Shown here: piece by piece, positions 10,556 to 23,444 of the stretch
How the letters are laid out: each line of letters starts with the position of its first letter
How positions within the stretch are numbered: position 1 is the first letter of the stretch
Source: Dastarcus helophoroides
Taxonomy: Eukaryota > Arthropoda > Insecta > Coleoptera > Bothrideridae
DNA: 64,000 nucleotides
Reading direction: 5' to 3'
Assembly (NCBI GenBank): GCA_028583605.1
Contig: CM053328.1
Location: 30,735,578-30,799,577 of the forward strand
Program-made: the position numbers and the translations under genes
Notes under the pieces: model-generated
What the model was told of the DNA's origin: nothing
Seen by the model: only the letters and a program-made list of their open reading frames with translations
Databases searched by the model: none

Positions 10556-13500
10556 GACGCTTGCCTGACATTTTTCAAAATTTGGTTTTTTTTTCAAATA
10601 TCATTTTTTCCATTTCAACCTTTTCCAAAATTCAATCAACTTTTTTCCAAATTTTGCAGTTTTTTGAGAAAACGGACATTTTCAAAACCTTATTTAGGAA
10701 AATCAGTAAGAGTTGAAAAATTTCTGCTTTTTAAAAAATTTCGATTATTTTTCAGTTATTATAGATTCGACATATTTCGTAGTTTTTTGAGGTTTTCGAC
10801 TTTTCCAAAATTTCATTTTGTCATAAATTTTGTACTTTTTCAAAATGATAATTTCGATATTTTTAGCTTTTTTTTAAATTTCCAATTTTTGTGGTTTCCT
10901 TTTTTTGATTGTCTTCAAAATTTCAACTTTTTTGAGTCGATTTATAAAAAAAAACTAATTAGTGCGCATTCAAAAGTCTCGTTTTTTTCAAAATTTCGAC
11001 TTTTGTAAATCTTCTAGGATAATCTCAATTTATTTTTCAAGAATTTTAGTAGGATTTCAAATATTTGAATTTTTTTTCAAAATTTCGAATTTTTGAAACA
11101 TCGACATTTGTTCAGAGTTCTTCCAATTTTAACATTTTGTTAGGTTTCTTTTTTTAATCTAGAATTTCTTCAAAATTTCAGACTTTTTTTTGAGTCTACT
11201 TTTTAGAAAAAATCGGTTTCTTAAAATACTTTCGCCGTTTGTTCAATTGTTGTACTTTTTAAATTTCTTAACTTTTTTCAAAACTTCAATTCGTTTTTTG
11301 AAAACTAGTACGGCTTCAAAAAGTTCATTTTTTTTTGAAAATCTTGTAGAAAAATGCCCTTTTTTTTTGAAAATCAGTAGGACTTCAAACATTTCGAGTT
11401 TTTTCAAAAATCGACATTTTTTCAAAATGTTTCCTTTAGAAAATTTTATCAATTTTTAAAAAGTTTTAATTACCCCAAAACTTAAAATTCTCAAAATTTC
11501 GACTTTTTTGAAAATCTTGGCTTTTTTAAAAACTTTTGCTTTTTATAAATATTTTTATATTTTTCAAAATGAATTTTAACTTTTTGACTTTTAAAATTTC
11601 TTTGAAAATTTCGACTTTTTTTTAAATTTCGACTTTTTTCTAAATTTTAACTTTTTTCAAAATGTTGTAGTTTTTTGAGAAAACAGACATTTTCAAAATG
11701 TCCCTTAGTAAAATCAGTAAAAGTTAACAAATTTCTACTTTTTAAAAAATTTCGATTATTTTTCAGTTATTATAGATCTGACATATTTCGTAGTTTTTTG
11801 AGATCTTCGACTATTTTTTAAAATTTTCATTTTATCACAATTTCTGACTTTTTCAAAATTATAATTTCGACATTTTTAACTGTTTTTAAATTTCGAATTT
11901 TTGTGGTTTCCGTTTTTTTGATTTTCTTCAAAATTTCGACTTTTTGAGTCGACTTATAAAAAAACCGGATTTTTTAAATATTTTCTCCACTTATTCAATT
12001 CTTTTTTATTTTTTAAATCCAAACTTTTTTTCAAAGGTTGCTATTTTTCATTTTGATTTATTTCAACCTTCACTTTATTCAATACTTCAACTTGCTTTTT
12101 GAAAAATGGTAAGACTTCAAAAATTCATGTTTTTTTTTTTCAATTTAGACTTGAAGATCTTTTATGAAAACGTCAGTATTTTAAAAATGAGTAGCCTGCA
12201 AAAATTTCTAAATTTAGAATTATTTCAAATATCGACAAGTTTTTACTTTTGAAAAATTTTCGACTATTTTTTAACATTCCAACTTCATTATTAAAAATTT
12301 TAAGCTTTTTCAAACTTTCGACTTTAATTTGTCATTTTTTTGAAAATCAGTAGGACTTCAAAAATTTCAAGTTTTTCAAAAATCGACATTTTTTCAAAAT
12401 GTTTCCTTTTGAAAATTTTATCAATTTTAATCACCCAAAAATTTAAAACTCATAATTTTGACTTTTTTGAGAATCTGGGCTTTTTTTTAAAACTTTTGCT
12501 TTTTGTAAATGTTTTTATATTTTTTAAAATGAATTTTAACTTTGTGACTTTTTAAAATTTCTTTGAAAATTTCGACTTTTTTAAAACTTCGACTTTTCAA
12601 AATTTAAACTTTTTTTCAAAATGCTGCACTTTTTTGAGAAAACAGACGTTTTCAAAATCTCATTAAGGAAAATCAGTAAGAGTTAAAAATTTTCTACTTT
12701 TTAAAAAATTTTGATTATTTTTCAGTTATTATAGATTCGACATATTTCGTAGTTTTTTGAGATTCTGGACATTTTCAAAATTTCATTTTATCATAATTTT
12801 TGAGTTTCTAAATTATAATTTCGATATATTTAACTTTTTTTTAAACTTCGAATTTTTGTGGTTTCCTTTTTTGATTGCCTTCAAAATTTCGACTTTTTTT
12901 GGAGTCGACTTTGTTAGAAAAATTCGATTTCTTAAAATACTTTCGCCGTTTCTTCAATTGTTGTATTTTTAAACATCATCATTTTTTCAAAGGTCTGGTA
13001 TTTTTTATTTCGATTTTTTTTCAAACCTATTGTTTGTTTTTTAAAAACTGGTACGACTCAACAATTTCATATTTTTTTTGAAAATCTTGAAGGAAAATTT
13101 TTCAAACGTTTTTTTTTTTTGGAAAATTATATTAATTTTTAAAAACTTTAAATTACTCTAAAATTTAAAACTTTCAAAATTTGGATATTTTTGAGAATCT
13201 TGGCTTTTTAGAATTTTAGTTTTTTGTAAATATTTCTATATTTTTCAATACTTTCACTTGTTTTTCAAGATGAATTTTAAATTTTCGACTTTTTTTACAG
13301 TTTCTTTGTAAATTTCAACGTTTTTCAAAATTTCATTTTTTCTCTCAAAATTTCAAAATTTTTTTGAAATTGTCGAATTTTTTGAAAGGTTTGCTTTTTT
13401 AGAAATTTCGATTTTATTTCAAAATTTAGATTTTTCCCAAATTTGGGCTTGGATTGTTTAACAAAATTTGGACTTTTCAAGATTTTGAACTTTTTTGAAA

Positions 13501-16500
13501 ATCTTTGCATTTTACAAAGGTCTACTTTTTCGAAATTTGCGGCTTTCTTTAAAAAATTAAATATTTTGGGCTATTTTTTAATCTTTATTTTTTTGATGAT
13601 TTTAACATTTTTTCAAAATTTCGTTTCATAAAATTTTCAATTTTAAGTAAAATGTTGACTTTTAAAAGATTCGATATTTTTATACAATTTTGAATTTTGT
13701 AAAAATGTCAATTTTAGAATTTCGACAGTTTTTGGAAATTCTTCCATCCACTTTTTTTGAAAATGTCGAATATTTTCTAAATTTTAATTTCATTCCAAAA
13801 TTAAAACGTCTTTTCGAAATTTAGACTTTTTAAAATTTTTCGATTGTTTAACAAAATTTCGAATTTTCAAAATTTTGTTTTTTTTTAAAGTCAGACTTTT
13901 GGGAAAATGCGACTTTTTTTTAAATTTCAGTGTTCTGGAAATTTTGATTTCGAAAAATTTAAATTTTTACGAAAATTTCGGTTTTTCTAATCTTTGACTT
14001 TTTTGATGATTTTGACATTTTTTCAAAATTTTCAACTTTTTTCCTTTTTTCTTTAAAATTTCGATTTCAAAATGTTGACTTCCAAGATTCAGTATTGCTT
14101 CAAATTTTTTTGTTTTGAAAAATTTTTAACTTTTTTTCTCTTTTTTTCTCGAAAATTTCGACTTTTTTTCTCAGAATTTCGACACTTGGAAATTCTTACA
14201 TCCAATTTTTTCAAAATGTCCAAATTTTTGAAAGGTTCACATTTTTGTAAATTTCGATTTAATTTCAAAATGTAGGCTTCTTTTCGAAATCTGCGCTTCC
14301 TGAAAATTTTCCTCTGTTTGAAATCGTTTCGACTTTAAAAAATTTTGACTTTTTTGATATGTTTACAAAAGTTCGACTTTTGGAAAAAATTGCGGCTTTT
14401 TTTAAGTTCCAATATTCTGGAAATTTCGACTTTAGAATTTAAATTTTTACGAAAATTTTGATGATTTCGGCAATTTTTCAAAATTTAGTTTTCATCAATT
14501 TCAACTTTTACGTTTACGATTTTTAAATGTTTCTTTTTAAAGGTTTCGATATTTCTTAAAAATTTGGAATTTTTTTGAAAATTTCAACTTTACCCAGAAT
14601 TTCGACAGTTTTTGGAAATTCTCATTTTTTTAAAGTTTAATCCAGTCGCAAAGGGCAACCCCATTATGCCTTCAGATCACCGCGAGTAGGAAGGATATGG
14701 ACACAAGGATAGATGGCGATGAATCGCCTTCTTAAACAAGAATGGGTTGTAATTTTTGGGGAAAATTCCAGTTTGGTAACAAATTTCTATGGCTTGGTAG
14801 TTTTATAGAAAAAAGTTCAATTTTTTAAAATGTTCGAATTTTTTCTAAAGTTCGATTTTATTCCAAATATTTTAGATTTCTTTTCGAAATTTGGACTTTT
14901 TAAAAAGCTCGGACTCTTCGTCTTCTCAAAATTTTGACTCTTTTTGAAATTCTGACTTAAAGAAGTCAAACTTTCTCGAAAATTGCGGATTTTTTAAAAG
15001 TTTCAATATTCTGGAAATTTCGACTTTTCAAAATTTAGATTTTATACGAAAATTACGATTTTTTCTAATCTTGACGTTATTGATATTTTCAAAATTATTT
15101 CAAAATTTCGTTTTGCAATATTTTTAACTTTTTTCCTCCTTTTTTGAAAATTTCGATTTTAAAATGTTGACTTAAAATATTCGAGATATATAAAATTTGG
15201 CAGTGTTTTGAAAAAAATGGACTTTTTCACAATTTCACTTTGAAAAATCAGTAAAACCCAAAAATGTCTATACTTTTTTTCAAAACTTCAATTTGTTTTT
15301 TGATTATTAGTGTGAATTCAAAAATCTCGCTTTTTTTTCAAAACTTTCGAATTTGTAAATCTTGTGGGAAAAGGTCAATTTTTTTTGAAAATTTTTAGTA
15401 GGATTTCTAAAGTTTGGATTTTTTTTTTGAAAATTTCGAGTTTTTTAAATATCGACATTTGTTCAAAGTTCTTTTTTTAATCTATAATTTCTTCAACATT
15501 TCAACTATTTTTGAGTGGCTTTTTAGAAAAATTCGATTTCTTAAAATACTTTCGGTGTTTCTGCAATTGTTGTATTTTCAAATTTCAACATTTTTTCAAA
15601 GGCTTGGTATTTTTGATTTCGACTTTTTTTTAATTTTCACCTTCTAAACTTCAATTTGATTTTTGAAAACTAGTTCGGCTTCAAAAAATTATTTTTTTTT
15701 TGAAAATCTTGTAGAAAAATGTCATTTTTTTAAAATTAGACTTTAAAAATTTCGAGTTTTTCAAAAATCGACATTTTTAAAAATGTTTCCTTTTGAAAAT
15801 TTAATCAATTTTTAAAGTTTTAATTAACAAAAAATTTGAAGCTCTCAAAATTTCGACTTTTTTGAGAATCTTACCTTTTTTAAAAACTTTTGCTTTTTAT
15901 AAATATTTTTATATTTTTCAAAATGAATTTTAACTTTATGACTTTTTAAAATTTCTTTGAAAGTTTCGACTTTTTTTAAAATTTCGACGTTTTTAAAAAT
16001 TTCAACTTTTTTTCAAAATGCTGCGGTTTTTTGAGAAAACAGACATTTTCAAAATCTTATTTAGGAAAATCAGTAAGAGTTAAAAAATTTCTACTTTTTA
16101 AAAAAATTTCATTATTTTACAGTTATTATAGATCGACATATTTCGCAGTTTTTTGAGACTTTCGACTATTTTTCAAAATTTCATTTTATCACAATTTGTC
16201 ACTTTTTCAAAATTAAAATTTCAATATTTTTAACTTGTTTTAAATTTCGAATTTTTGTTTTTTTTATTTTCTTCAAAATTTCGACTTTTTTGAGTCGACT
16301 TATAAATAAGGATTATTAGTGGGAATTCAAAAATCTCGTTTTTTTTTCCAAAATTTCGACTTTTGTTAATCTTGTAGGAAAATGTCAATTTTTTTGAAAA
16401 TTTGTAAGTAGGATTATTTTTAAATTTCGAGTTTTTTAAATATCGACATTTGTTCAAAGTTCTTCCAATTTTAACTTTTTGATGGGTTTCTTTTTTTCAA

Positions 16501-18375
16501 TCTAGAATTTCTTCAAAATATTCGACTTTTTGAGTCGACTTTTTAGAAAAAATTCGGTTTCTTAAAATACTTTCGCCGTTATATTTTTTAAATTAAATTT
16601 TTTGTCGAAGGTTTATTTCGACTTTTTTTAATCTAAATTTTTTTTCTAAACTTTAATTTGTTTTTTTGAAAACTGGTACGACTCAACAATTTCATATTTT
16701 TTTGAAAATCTTGTAGGAAAATGTCTTTTTTTTTTAAATCAGTAGGACTTCAAAAATTTCGACTTTTTAAAAAATTCGAGTTTTTTCAAGTACGGCTTCA
16801 AAAATTTCATTTTGTTTGAAAATCTTGTACTAAAATGTCATTTTTTTGAAAATCAGAAGACTTCAAAAATTTCGAGTTTTTTCAAAAATCTACATTTTTT
16901 CAAAATATTTCCTTTTGAAAATTTTATCAATTTTTAAAAAGTTTTAATTACCCAAAAATTTAAAACTCAAGCTTTTTATAAATATTTTTATATTTTTCAA
17001 AATGAATTTTAACCTTTTGATTTTTTAAAATTTCTTTGAAAATTTCGACTTTTTTCAAAATTTCAACTTTTTTAGAATGTTGCAGTTTTTTGAGAAAACT
17101 GACATTTTCCTAGATCTCATCTAGGAAAATCAATAAGAGTTAAAGAATTTCTATTTTCTAAAAAAAATTCGATTATTTTTTAGTTATTGTAGATCCGACA
17201 TATTTCGTAGTTTTTTGAAATCTTAGACTATTTTTCAAAATTTCATTTTATAACAATTTTTGACTTTTTCAAAATTATAATTTCTACATTTATAACTTTT
17301 TTTAAATTTCTAATTTTTCTGGTTTTCTTTTTTGATTTTCTTCAAAATTTCGACTTTTCTGAGTCGGCATATAAAAAAGGCGGATTTTTAAAATATTTTC
17401 GCCGCTTCTTCAATTTTTTTTTTAAATTCCAACTTTATTTTCAAAGGTTGCTATTTTTCATTTCAATTTTTTTAACCTTGACTTTATTCAATACTTCAAC
17501 TTTTTTTGGAATTTGGTAAGACTTCAAAAGTGTCATTTTTTGAAAATCTTTTATGAAAACGTCAGTTTTTTAAAAATGAGTAGCCTTCAAAAATTTCGAC
17601 ATTTCTGAAAATTTAGAGTAATTTCAAATATCGGCAAGTTTTTACTTTTGAAAAATGTTCGACTATTTTTGAAAATTTCAACTTCATTGTTAATAATTTT
17701 AAACTTTTTCAAACTTTCGACTTTCTTGAAAACCTTTAATTTTTTAAAAACTGCAGCTTTTTAAAAATATTTCTATTTTACAAAACTTCGACTTTTTTCA
17801 AAAGTTTGATTTAAATTTTTGACCTTTTTTTGTACATTTCGACTTTTTTTCAAATTTTCAACTCTTTTTCAAAATTTTGCTCTTTTTTGATAATAGGACA
17901 TGTTTCAGAGTTTCAGTTTTTATTTTTGAAAATCAGTAAGGCTAAAAATTTCGATTTTTTTTTATATTTCGATTACTTTTCAACATTACGTCAACATTTC
18001 GCTATTTTCTGAAATTTTTGATTATTCTTCTAAATTTCGACTTTCTAATTTCGACTATTTCTATTTTAAAATTTGCTTTCTAGTTCTTTTTTAAGATTTT
18101 AACTTTTTGCTTTTTCTCCTTAAATTTTTTTAATGACATTTTCCGAAATTTGAATTTTTTTTTCAAATATCATTTTTTTTCAAAATTGTGTTTCATTTCG
18201 AAATACGATTTTATGAAGATTTCGAGATTTTTTAAAATTTCGACTCTTCTCATAATTCCAAGTTTGCGCTTGCTTGTAATATAAAAGCTTCCTAATTTTT
18301 CTCAAAATTTCAAAAACCTATACATTTTAAGTAATTTTAAATGTCAATGCTCTACAAACTTCGAAACTTTCTGGA
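10556..18375. repeat. Degenerate T-rich A/T-tract array 2 with ~1-kb higher-order units
   Basis: About 7.8 kb of diverged TTTTTCAAAATTTCGACTT-type repeat, T-rich on the plus strand. Landmarks recur at about 1-kb spacing. TTGAGAAAAC.GACATTTTC starts at about 10664, 11675, 12634, 16031 and 17090 (spacings about 1011, 959 and 1059 where adjacent). Each is followed by a GGAAAATCAGTAAGAGTTA-like block, then TTCAGTTATTATAGAT and CATATTTCGTAGTTTTTTGA. A second landmark, AAAATACTTTCGCCGTT, recurs at about 11225, 12937, 15542 and 16563. The array is therefore a hierarchical satellite. CR1 copy F interrupts it. Confidence 0.85.
14627..14816 (-). mobile_element. CR1-like fragment, copy F (3' end)
   Basis: About 190 bp matching the extreme 3' end of the CR1 family: the TTTAATCC..TCGCAAAGGGCAACCCCATTATGCCTTC 3' UTR in two parts, followed by the region encoding the PKNYNLSLFK-type C-terminus. 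The coding order is minus strand. It sits inside array 2, flanked by array sequence on both sides. Confidence 0.8.
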
Positions 18376-19010
18376 CTTGATTTATATTAAAATTTTAATG
18401 TTAATCTTAATACGTTGCGTTTTTTCTCAAAAATTTCGAGTAGTTATTGTTATAAATTTTAAATTTCTTTTATAAAATTCCTCGCTACGATCTTGTCTCC
18501 GTACTTTATCAGAAAAAAAAAATTTAGGGCGGCCAAATTCTAATGGACACGCAGGCGGCTGAAGACTTGGGCACTTGGTAATTTTCAAAACTACTCGCAT
18601 TTTCCATACGACCATTATTTCGTCAGTTATTCATTACCAAAATCAAAAATGACTTTTTTTGTTTCGAAGACGATAACTCGCGAAAAATCATCGCATGGGG
18701 CCGGGAGACCAATCAAATTATCGATAATTAAATTATCTAGAATTGCTTTATGATGGAACCACTGAAAAAAATATAAAAGTCCGTGAACCTTTTAAAGATA
18801 AACAAAGTAAAAAATTCACATCATTATCTTTAGAATACTCGTCTCTTATTCCAAAATATAATTCTGATGATATTCTTCGCTAATTTCGTTTCATTAGTCG
18901 ATGAAGTAATTGTCAAACTTAAATTTCCATGCTTCTTAGGCGAAGCCGGAGATCACGCTAGTTATGAATGGATTTCCTGCTACGAATATGAAATTTTGTA
19001 GCTACTCTAA
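18376..19010. other. Unassigned sequence with a Helitron-like end motif
   Basis: Mostly unassigned. At about 18941-18962 the motif GGCGAAGCCGGAGATCACGC is followed by CTAG|T. Helitron 3' ends have a short hairpin followed by CTRR before a T. The stem here is weak and no 5' TC end was found, so this is only a resemblance. Confidence 0.3.
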
Positions 19011-19154
19011 TATTTTTTGGTGTAACGGACTGATCCTTGGTTATCTCCAAAAATTGTAATACAAATCTTGTCCCCTGAGACCAAGAAAGCTTAAAAAAAC
19101 ACAGCAAAGGTTGCTCTAACGCATTTCGATACTCAAGCTATCATCTTCAGAGAG
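19011..19154 (-). repeat. Penelope-type hairpin repeat, copy 4
   Basis: A full-length minus-oriented copy from the TTTGGTGTAACGGACTGATCC end through CTTGTCCCCTGAGACC and AACAC..CAAAGGTTGCTC to TTTCGATA..ATCATCTTCAGAGAG (each described here in parts). The stem has two mismatches. Confidence 0.8.
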
Positions 19155-20059
19155 ATAGTTAGAATGAATTCGTAAATCCTCTAATTTTACTCCTCTTTTT
19201 AAGTAATGCCTCAGTACTTGAGAAATTTCTAACTTGTGTAAAGAACACCAAAAGGTCATATTGATGTTGTAAAAGCCAGTTCCAGTTCCCACCTCTGTCG
19301 CAACGCATGATGCCCATAAAATCCAATTAAATTAATAGATGCTAATAAGATATGATGCTTCAGGTTAACAATAATTTTTGCCCACAACGACTGTGATTTC
19401 TCTTATATATCTGTTGTCGACATTTGAAGCTGCACCTTGACCATTAAAAAACCACAACCGGTGAATGCAAAGCGAGCTTTGAGCTGCGTGATAGAGCAAT
19501 GAAACGAGAGAAGAACGAGGCGAGAACCCTGCACGATTTGCACATATTTCCTAATTACAAGAGAACCAGCACGGCTGGTAGATTTATGCCGCAGTAATAA
19601 TATGTCACGCTGCTCCTATATTTGGTTATTCAATGTTGCTTTTCTGCCACTCGCCTCACGTCTACGACAATCGCTTTTGTAAATACTTGGAATGGAACAA
19701 TAAACTATTAAAGCGATCTATTAACGTAGTAAATGGGATTTTTTTGTTCGTGGTTGTAGTTTTACGAGGAGAAAGTCTCTTTTTGTATGTTGACCTTTTT
19801 ACGAAGAGATGAGATAAAAACAAAATTGCTCTTACAAAAAGAAGCCAAAGTCTTATAAAGCAGATATGTTTGCTATACAAAGGTTGCAAACATGTACGAA
19901 GACTGTTCGACTCCATATTTAATTTCGTCATTGATTTTTTTTTCCAACGTTATTGACAAATATTTGTATGTAACCATTTCAAATCTTTAAATGCAGACCT
20001 TTTGGCGCCTGATTTATTCATGCTATTGATGATCTCTTCTGCTCCAAAGTATTTGATGA
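19155..20059. other. Unassigned sequence
   Basis: No family match. A moderately GC-richer patch lies at about 19430-19680. The frames are short and unrecognised. Confidence 0.45.
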
Positions 20060-20545
20060 CTTCTTTGGGGAAACAACTACCTGATCCTGTTGGGCAACCT
20101 CAGTGACTAGTCGTGGACAACAGTAAAAATAAATTGGGGAACATTCTACTTGGAACTGAATTCCAAAGTTTAAAACTTCTGTAGAAAAATCCTCCAAGTT
20201 GGAATGCAAAGGAATTTGCTGCATCAGGATGTTGTTCTTGCGGAGGATCGGAACTATTAGTTCTTGCAAACATCTACCATGAAAGTTCTTGGAGAAGAGA
20301 CACGTCGCCAACCATCCGCCTGTGCCCAGTGAAAACTTGGTTAGAGTTGCACTATCGGTTAATCGAGTTGCTCTTTGAATTGAATCCAAAAGAGCCAGAG
20401 TGTATTTTGGAGCTGATATCAACAAACACTACTCCAGTGTTGGTCTCTATAGAATAAGTAGCTGATGCAAAGAGAAGCGCTTTTTAGCTTGAAAGAGAAA
20501 ACCCAACGTGGTAATGGTGCGTACGTCGTTCTTCTTCTGGTATAG
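20060..20545 (-). mobile_element. CR1-like fragment, copy G (highly diverged)
   Basis: The minus-strand frame has APKYTLALLDSIQRATRL, then LFSKNFHGRCLQELIVPI and a degraded W/F-containing end block, in the same order as the C-terminus of the other CR1 copies (APKHT.ALLDSIQRRAIRLIDDE...FYKYYHGRCSQELIGLIPP). It is clearly more diverged than copies A-E, so it is probably older or from another subfamily. Confidence 0.7.
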
Positions 20546-20624
20546 CCAGATTAGTTCTCATAAGGATTTTGATGCAGCGATGAACAGGTTAATGCTGTAG
20601 TTATGAATATATCAATAATGCAGG

Positions 20625-20830
20625 GTACAGGTTTATTAATTACATCCAACACAGTAATTACGGCAGGTTAACCGCCGCCGTTTGTATACAATGCACCACA
20701 ACTAGCTGAGACGTTGGCCGCGATCTCTTAGACTGTATTCGTTATTGTAAACGTGAATGCTTTTTACTTGAGACATTCTGTGGTATTAAATTATGGGCTC
20801 TAATTTCATTAATGTTGCAATCGACTGTGT
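20625..20830. repeat. Dispersed repeat R, copy 1
   Basis: Matches 26931-27125 in the same orientation. Shared landmarks are GGTTTA.TAATT.CA.CCAA, ACAGTAATT, the TACAAT.CA.CACA..AGCT block, GAGACGTTG/AAGACGTTGCGATC, GATCTC, and GAGA.ATTCTGTGGTATTAAA. The nature of the element is unknown. It could be part of an LTR or of a DNA transposon end. Confidence 0.55.
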
Positions 20831-21491
20831 AAAAAAGTGTCTGTTTGAAAATAAAAAATTTCTTTATTTTTCAGTATCACACAAGGAGAATTAAATAAGA
20901 TTTAATAAATAAATAATAGTATAATTTGGTCTACTGATTGCTCACTGCAGTATTGGTATGATGCCCTAAACTTGCGAATTCTGGATTTTTTTTATTAATG
21001 AAGGAAGGCCTTCAGTTTTCTGTATTTTCATTTTAAATTGTGAGGTATTTTCCATCAGAAATGACTCGAGTTGTTGCTTCCTAAAATAAAACTCTCGCGG
21101 ACACTTTTATTTTTGTACGTGTTACTCGCAATTTATGCAAATATATGAAAATTGTGGAAATACGTTGTTTTGTTTGTATTTATAGTTTAGCCTTGTCTCT
21201 GGTAAATATACATACACATAATGACATGTGATTTTAGTTAATTGTCGTCTGCATGTTGCTTTGATGAACTGGTGATTATAAAAACAATTTCCTTGTTTCC
21301 CTTTATATACGTTGCTCGTTATGTATGTAATAATTATGGTTACATTTCTCGAGACGATGTTTCGGAAAAATTATTCCAGTGGCATTCATTACACAAACGT
21401 TTTTCAGACTTTGCCAAGATGTTCACCTTCATTGGTCAAGCACTTTCTCGACACTGATGTCAAATAGCTAGTCGCGAAATATAAAGATGTA
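20831..21491. other. Unassigned AT-rich sequence
   Basis: A 71-codon frame at 21242-21457 has no recognisable motif and lies beside the satellite; I do not call it a gene. Confidence 0.45.
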
Positions 21492-21605
21492 AAAAATTAA
21501 AATACAAATCTTGTCCCCTGAAATCAAGAAAGATTAAAAAACACAAAAAATGTTGCTCTAACGCTTTATAATTTTTCTTGGATTTAGGGGACAAGATTTG
21601 TATTT
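21492..21605. repeat. Penelope-type hairpin repeat, collapsed foldback copy 5
   Basis: AAATACAAATCTTGTCCCCT and the following half-unit are joined to an inverted half-unit ending ...GGGGACAAGATTTGTATTTC. The hairpin box itself is lost. It directly borders the left end of the 110/220-bp satellite. Confidence 0.75.
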
Positions 21606-22960
21606 CAGTATTACAATTGTTTGGTCACCAAAAATTCTCTAAATCTCACAAATGCGCTCTTGAAGGTCGACAAGCAAAACAATATTATGTTAAAAAGTTG
21701 GGTATTTGGTGGTATATCAGCACTGCAGTTATTTTCCCACGAAATCTTCTCTAAAACTTGCAAATGTTCTTATGGAGAATCCTGATCAAAACAATTTCGC
21801 ACTCAAACCTTTTGGATTTAGTAGTTTATCAGTATTTCAATCTTTTGGTATTGAAAAATTCTCTAAAATTCACAAATGTAGTCTTGGAGGTCTACAGGCA
21901 AAATAATATTATATTAAAAAGGTAAGCATTTGGTGGTTCATCAGTATTGCAGTTATTTTCCCATGAAATCTTCTCTAAAATTTGCAAATATTCTCATGGA
22001 CGATCTTGTTTAAAATAATTTGGACCTGAAACTTTGTACACTTGCTAGTTTATCAGTATTTCAGTATTTTGCTACGAAACATTCTCCCCTTTAACTTATT
22101 GTGTTTGGTGGTGCATCTGGCAATCGTCTTCCCATGGAATTTCTAAAATTAGTAAATAGAGGATGCTAATCAAAATAATATTGAGCTACAACGTTAAGCA
22201 TTTAGCAGTTGTTTGGCCACGAAACATTTTCTAAAATTCACAAATGTGGTTCTGGTCCACAAGCAAAATAATATTAGGTTAGAAAGTTGAGTGTTTGGTA
22301 GTTGGTTCATCAGTATTGCAGTTATTTTCCCATGAAATCTTCCCTAAAATTCGCAAATGCTCTTATGCGGGATCATGGTCAAAATAATTTCCAACTTAAA
22401 CGTCATGCATTTAGTAGTTTATCCTTATTTCAATTATTTGGTCATGAAAAACTTTCTAAAACTCAAAAATGTGATCTTGGTGATCCTCAGCCAAAATAAT
22501 ATTATGTTAAAAAGTTGTGTTTTTTTTTTTTAAGTTTAATCCACTCGCAAAGGGTAACCCCATTATGCTTTCAAAGCACCGCGGTAGGATGCGGAAACAA
22601 GGATAGGTTGTAATTTTGGCGGAAAATTCCTTTCGGTAACAAGTTCCATAACTTGGAAGTTCTATAGAAAAAAAGAGTATCACTGTGTGAAGCTGGACCG
22701 CTCAGAAATTTGCTGCCTCCGACTGTCTAGTACGCCTCAAGAATCTTGCCCTTGGGGGAATCAATCCTATTAGTTCCTGCGAGCATCTTCCATGATAGTA
22801 TTTGTAGAAAAGAGACAAGTCACCAACCATACGCCTGTGCTCTGGTGTTTCGAGAAAATCGGTCAGACTCTCGTCATCAATTAGGCGAATCGCTCTTCTT
22901 TGAATTGAATCCAAGAGAGCTAAAGTGTGTTTTGGGGCTGAACTCCAAACATGAGAACAG

Positions 22961-23235
22961 CATTCTAGTGTTGGCCTAATTTCAGCTTTGTATAGTGTTA
23001 ATAGCTGATGAGATGTGAAGTACTTTTTAGCTCTAAAAAGAAAGCCTAGCTTCTGAGAGGCGGATTTGGCAATGGCGCGCACTTAATCGTCCAGTACAGT
23101 ATTCTAGTGTTGGCCTAACTTTGTATAGTGTGAGTAACTGATGAGATGTGAAGTACTTTTTGGCTCTGAGAAAAAAGTCTAGCTTCTGAGAATGGTTTTA
23201 GCAATGGCGCGCATATGATCGTCCCAAGAGAAGTT
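22961..23235 (-). repeat. 139-bp tandem duplication inside CR1 copy B
   Basis: ATTCTAGTGTTGGCCTAA begins at 22962 and again at 23101. Both units run through the TAGCTCT..AAAAAG and GGCAATGGCGCGCA boxes. The two units have since diverged by several substitutions and small gaps. Confidence 0.8.
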
Positions 23236-23444
23236 AGTACTCGCATTCACTCCTAGGATAGATATATTAGATCCCATCGGAAGGATTTTACCGTCCATTA
23301 GTATGTTTTTTGCATTATCCCTTGATGTTTTCTTAGAGAAAACCGCGACCTGAGTTTTTGAAGCGTTAAAGTCGACCAAATTGTTCTTACCCCATTCCAG
23401 AATAATCTCGAGATCCCGATTAATCGTCTGTATCTGTTGTTCTC

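Noticed and set aside
14600..14640. Shared AATGAGAATTTC next to CR1 tails at 14.6 and 28.99 kb as a target preference
   Set aside because: The sequence is also part of the array motif (GGAAATTCTCATT), so the match may be chance.
10664..18012. Frames of 60-114 codons rich in F, S, L, K
   Set aside because: Produced by the T-rich array; their sequences mirror the repeat unit and lie in any frame.
18900..18970. Helitron 3' end (GGCGAAGCC...CTAG|T)
   Set aside because: Weak hairpin and no matching 5' end; noted only as a resemblance.
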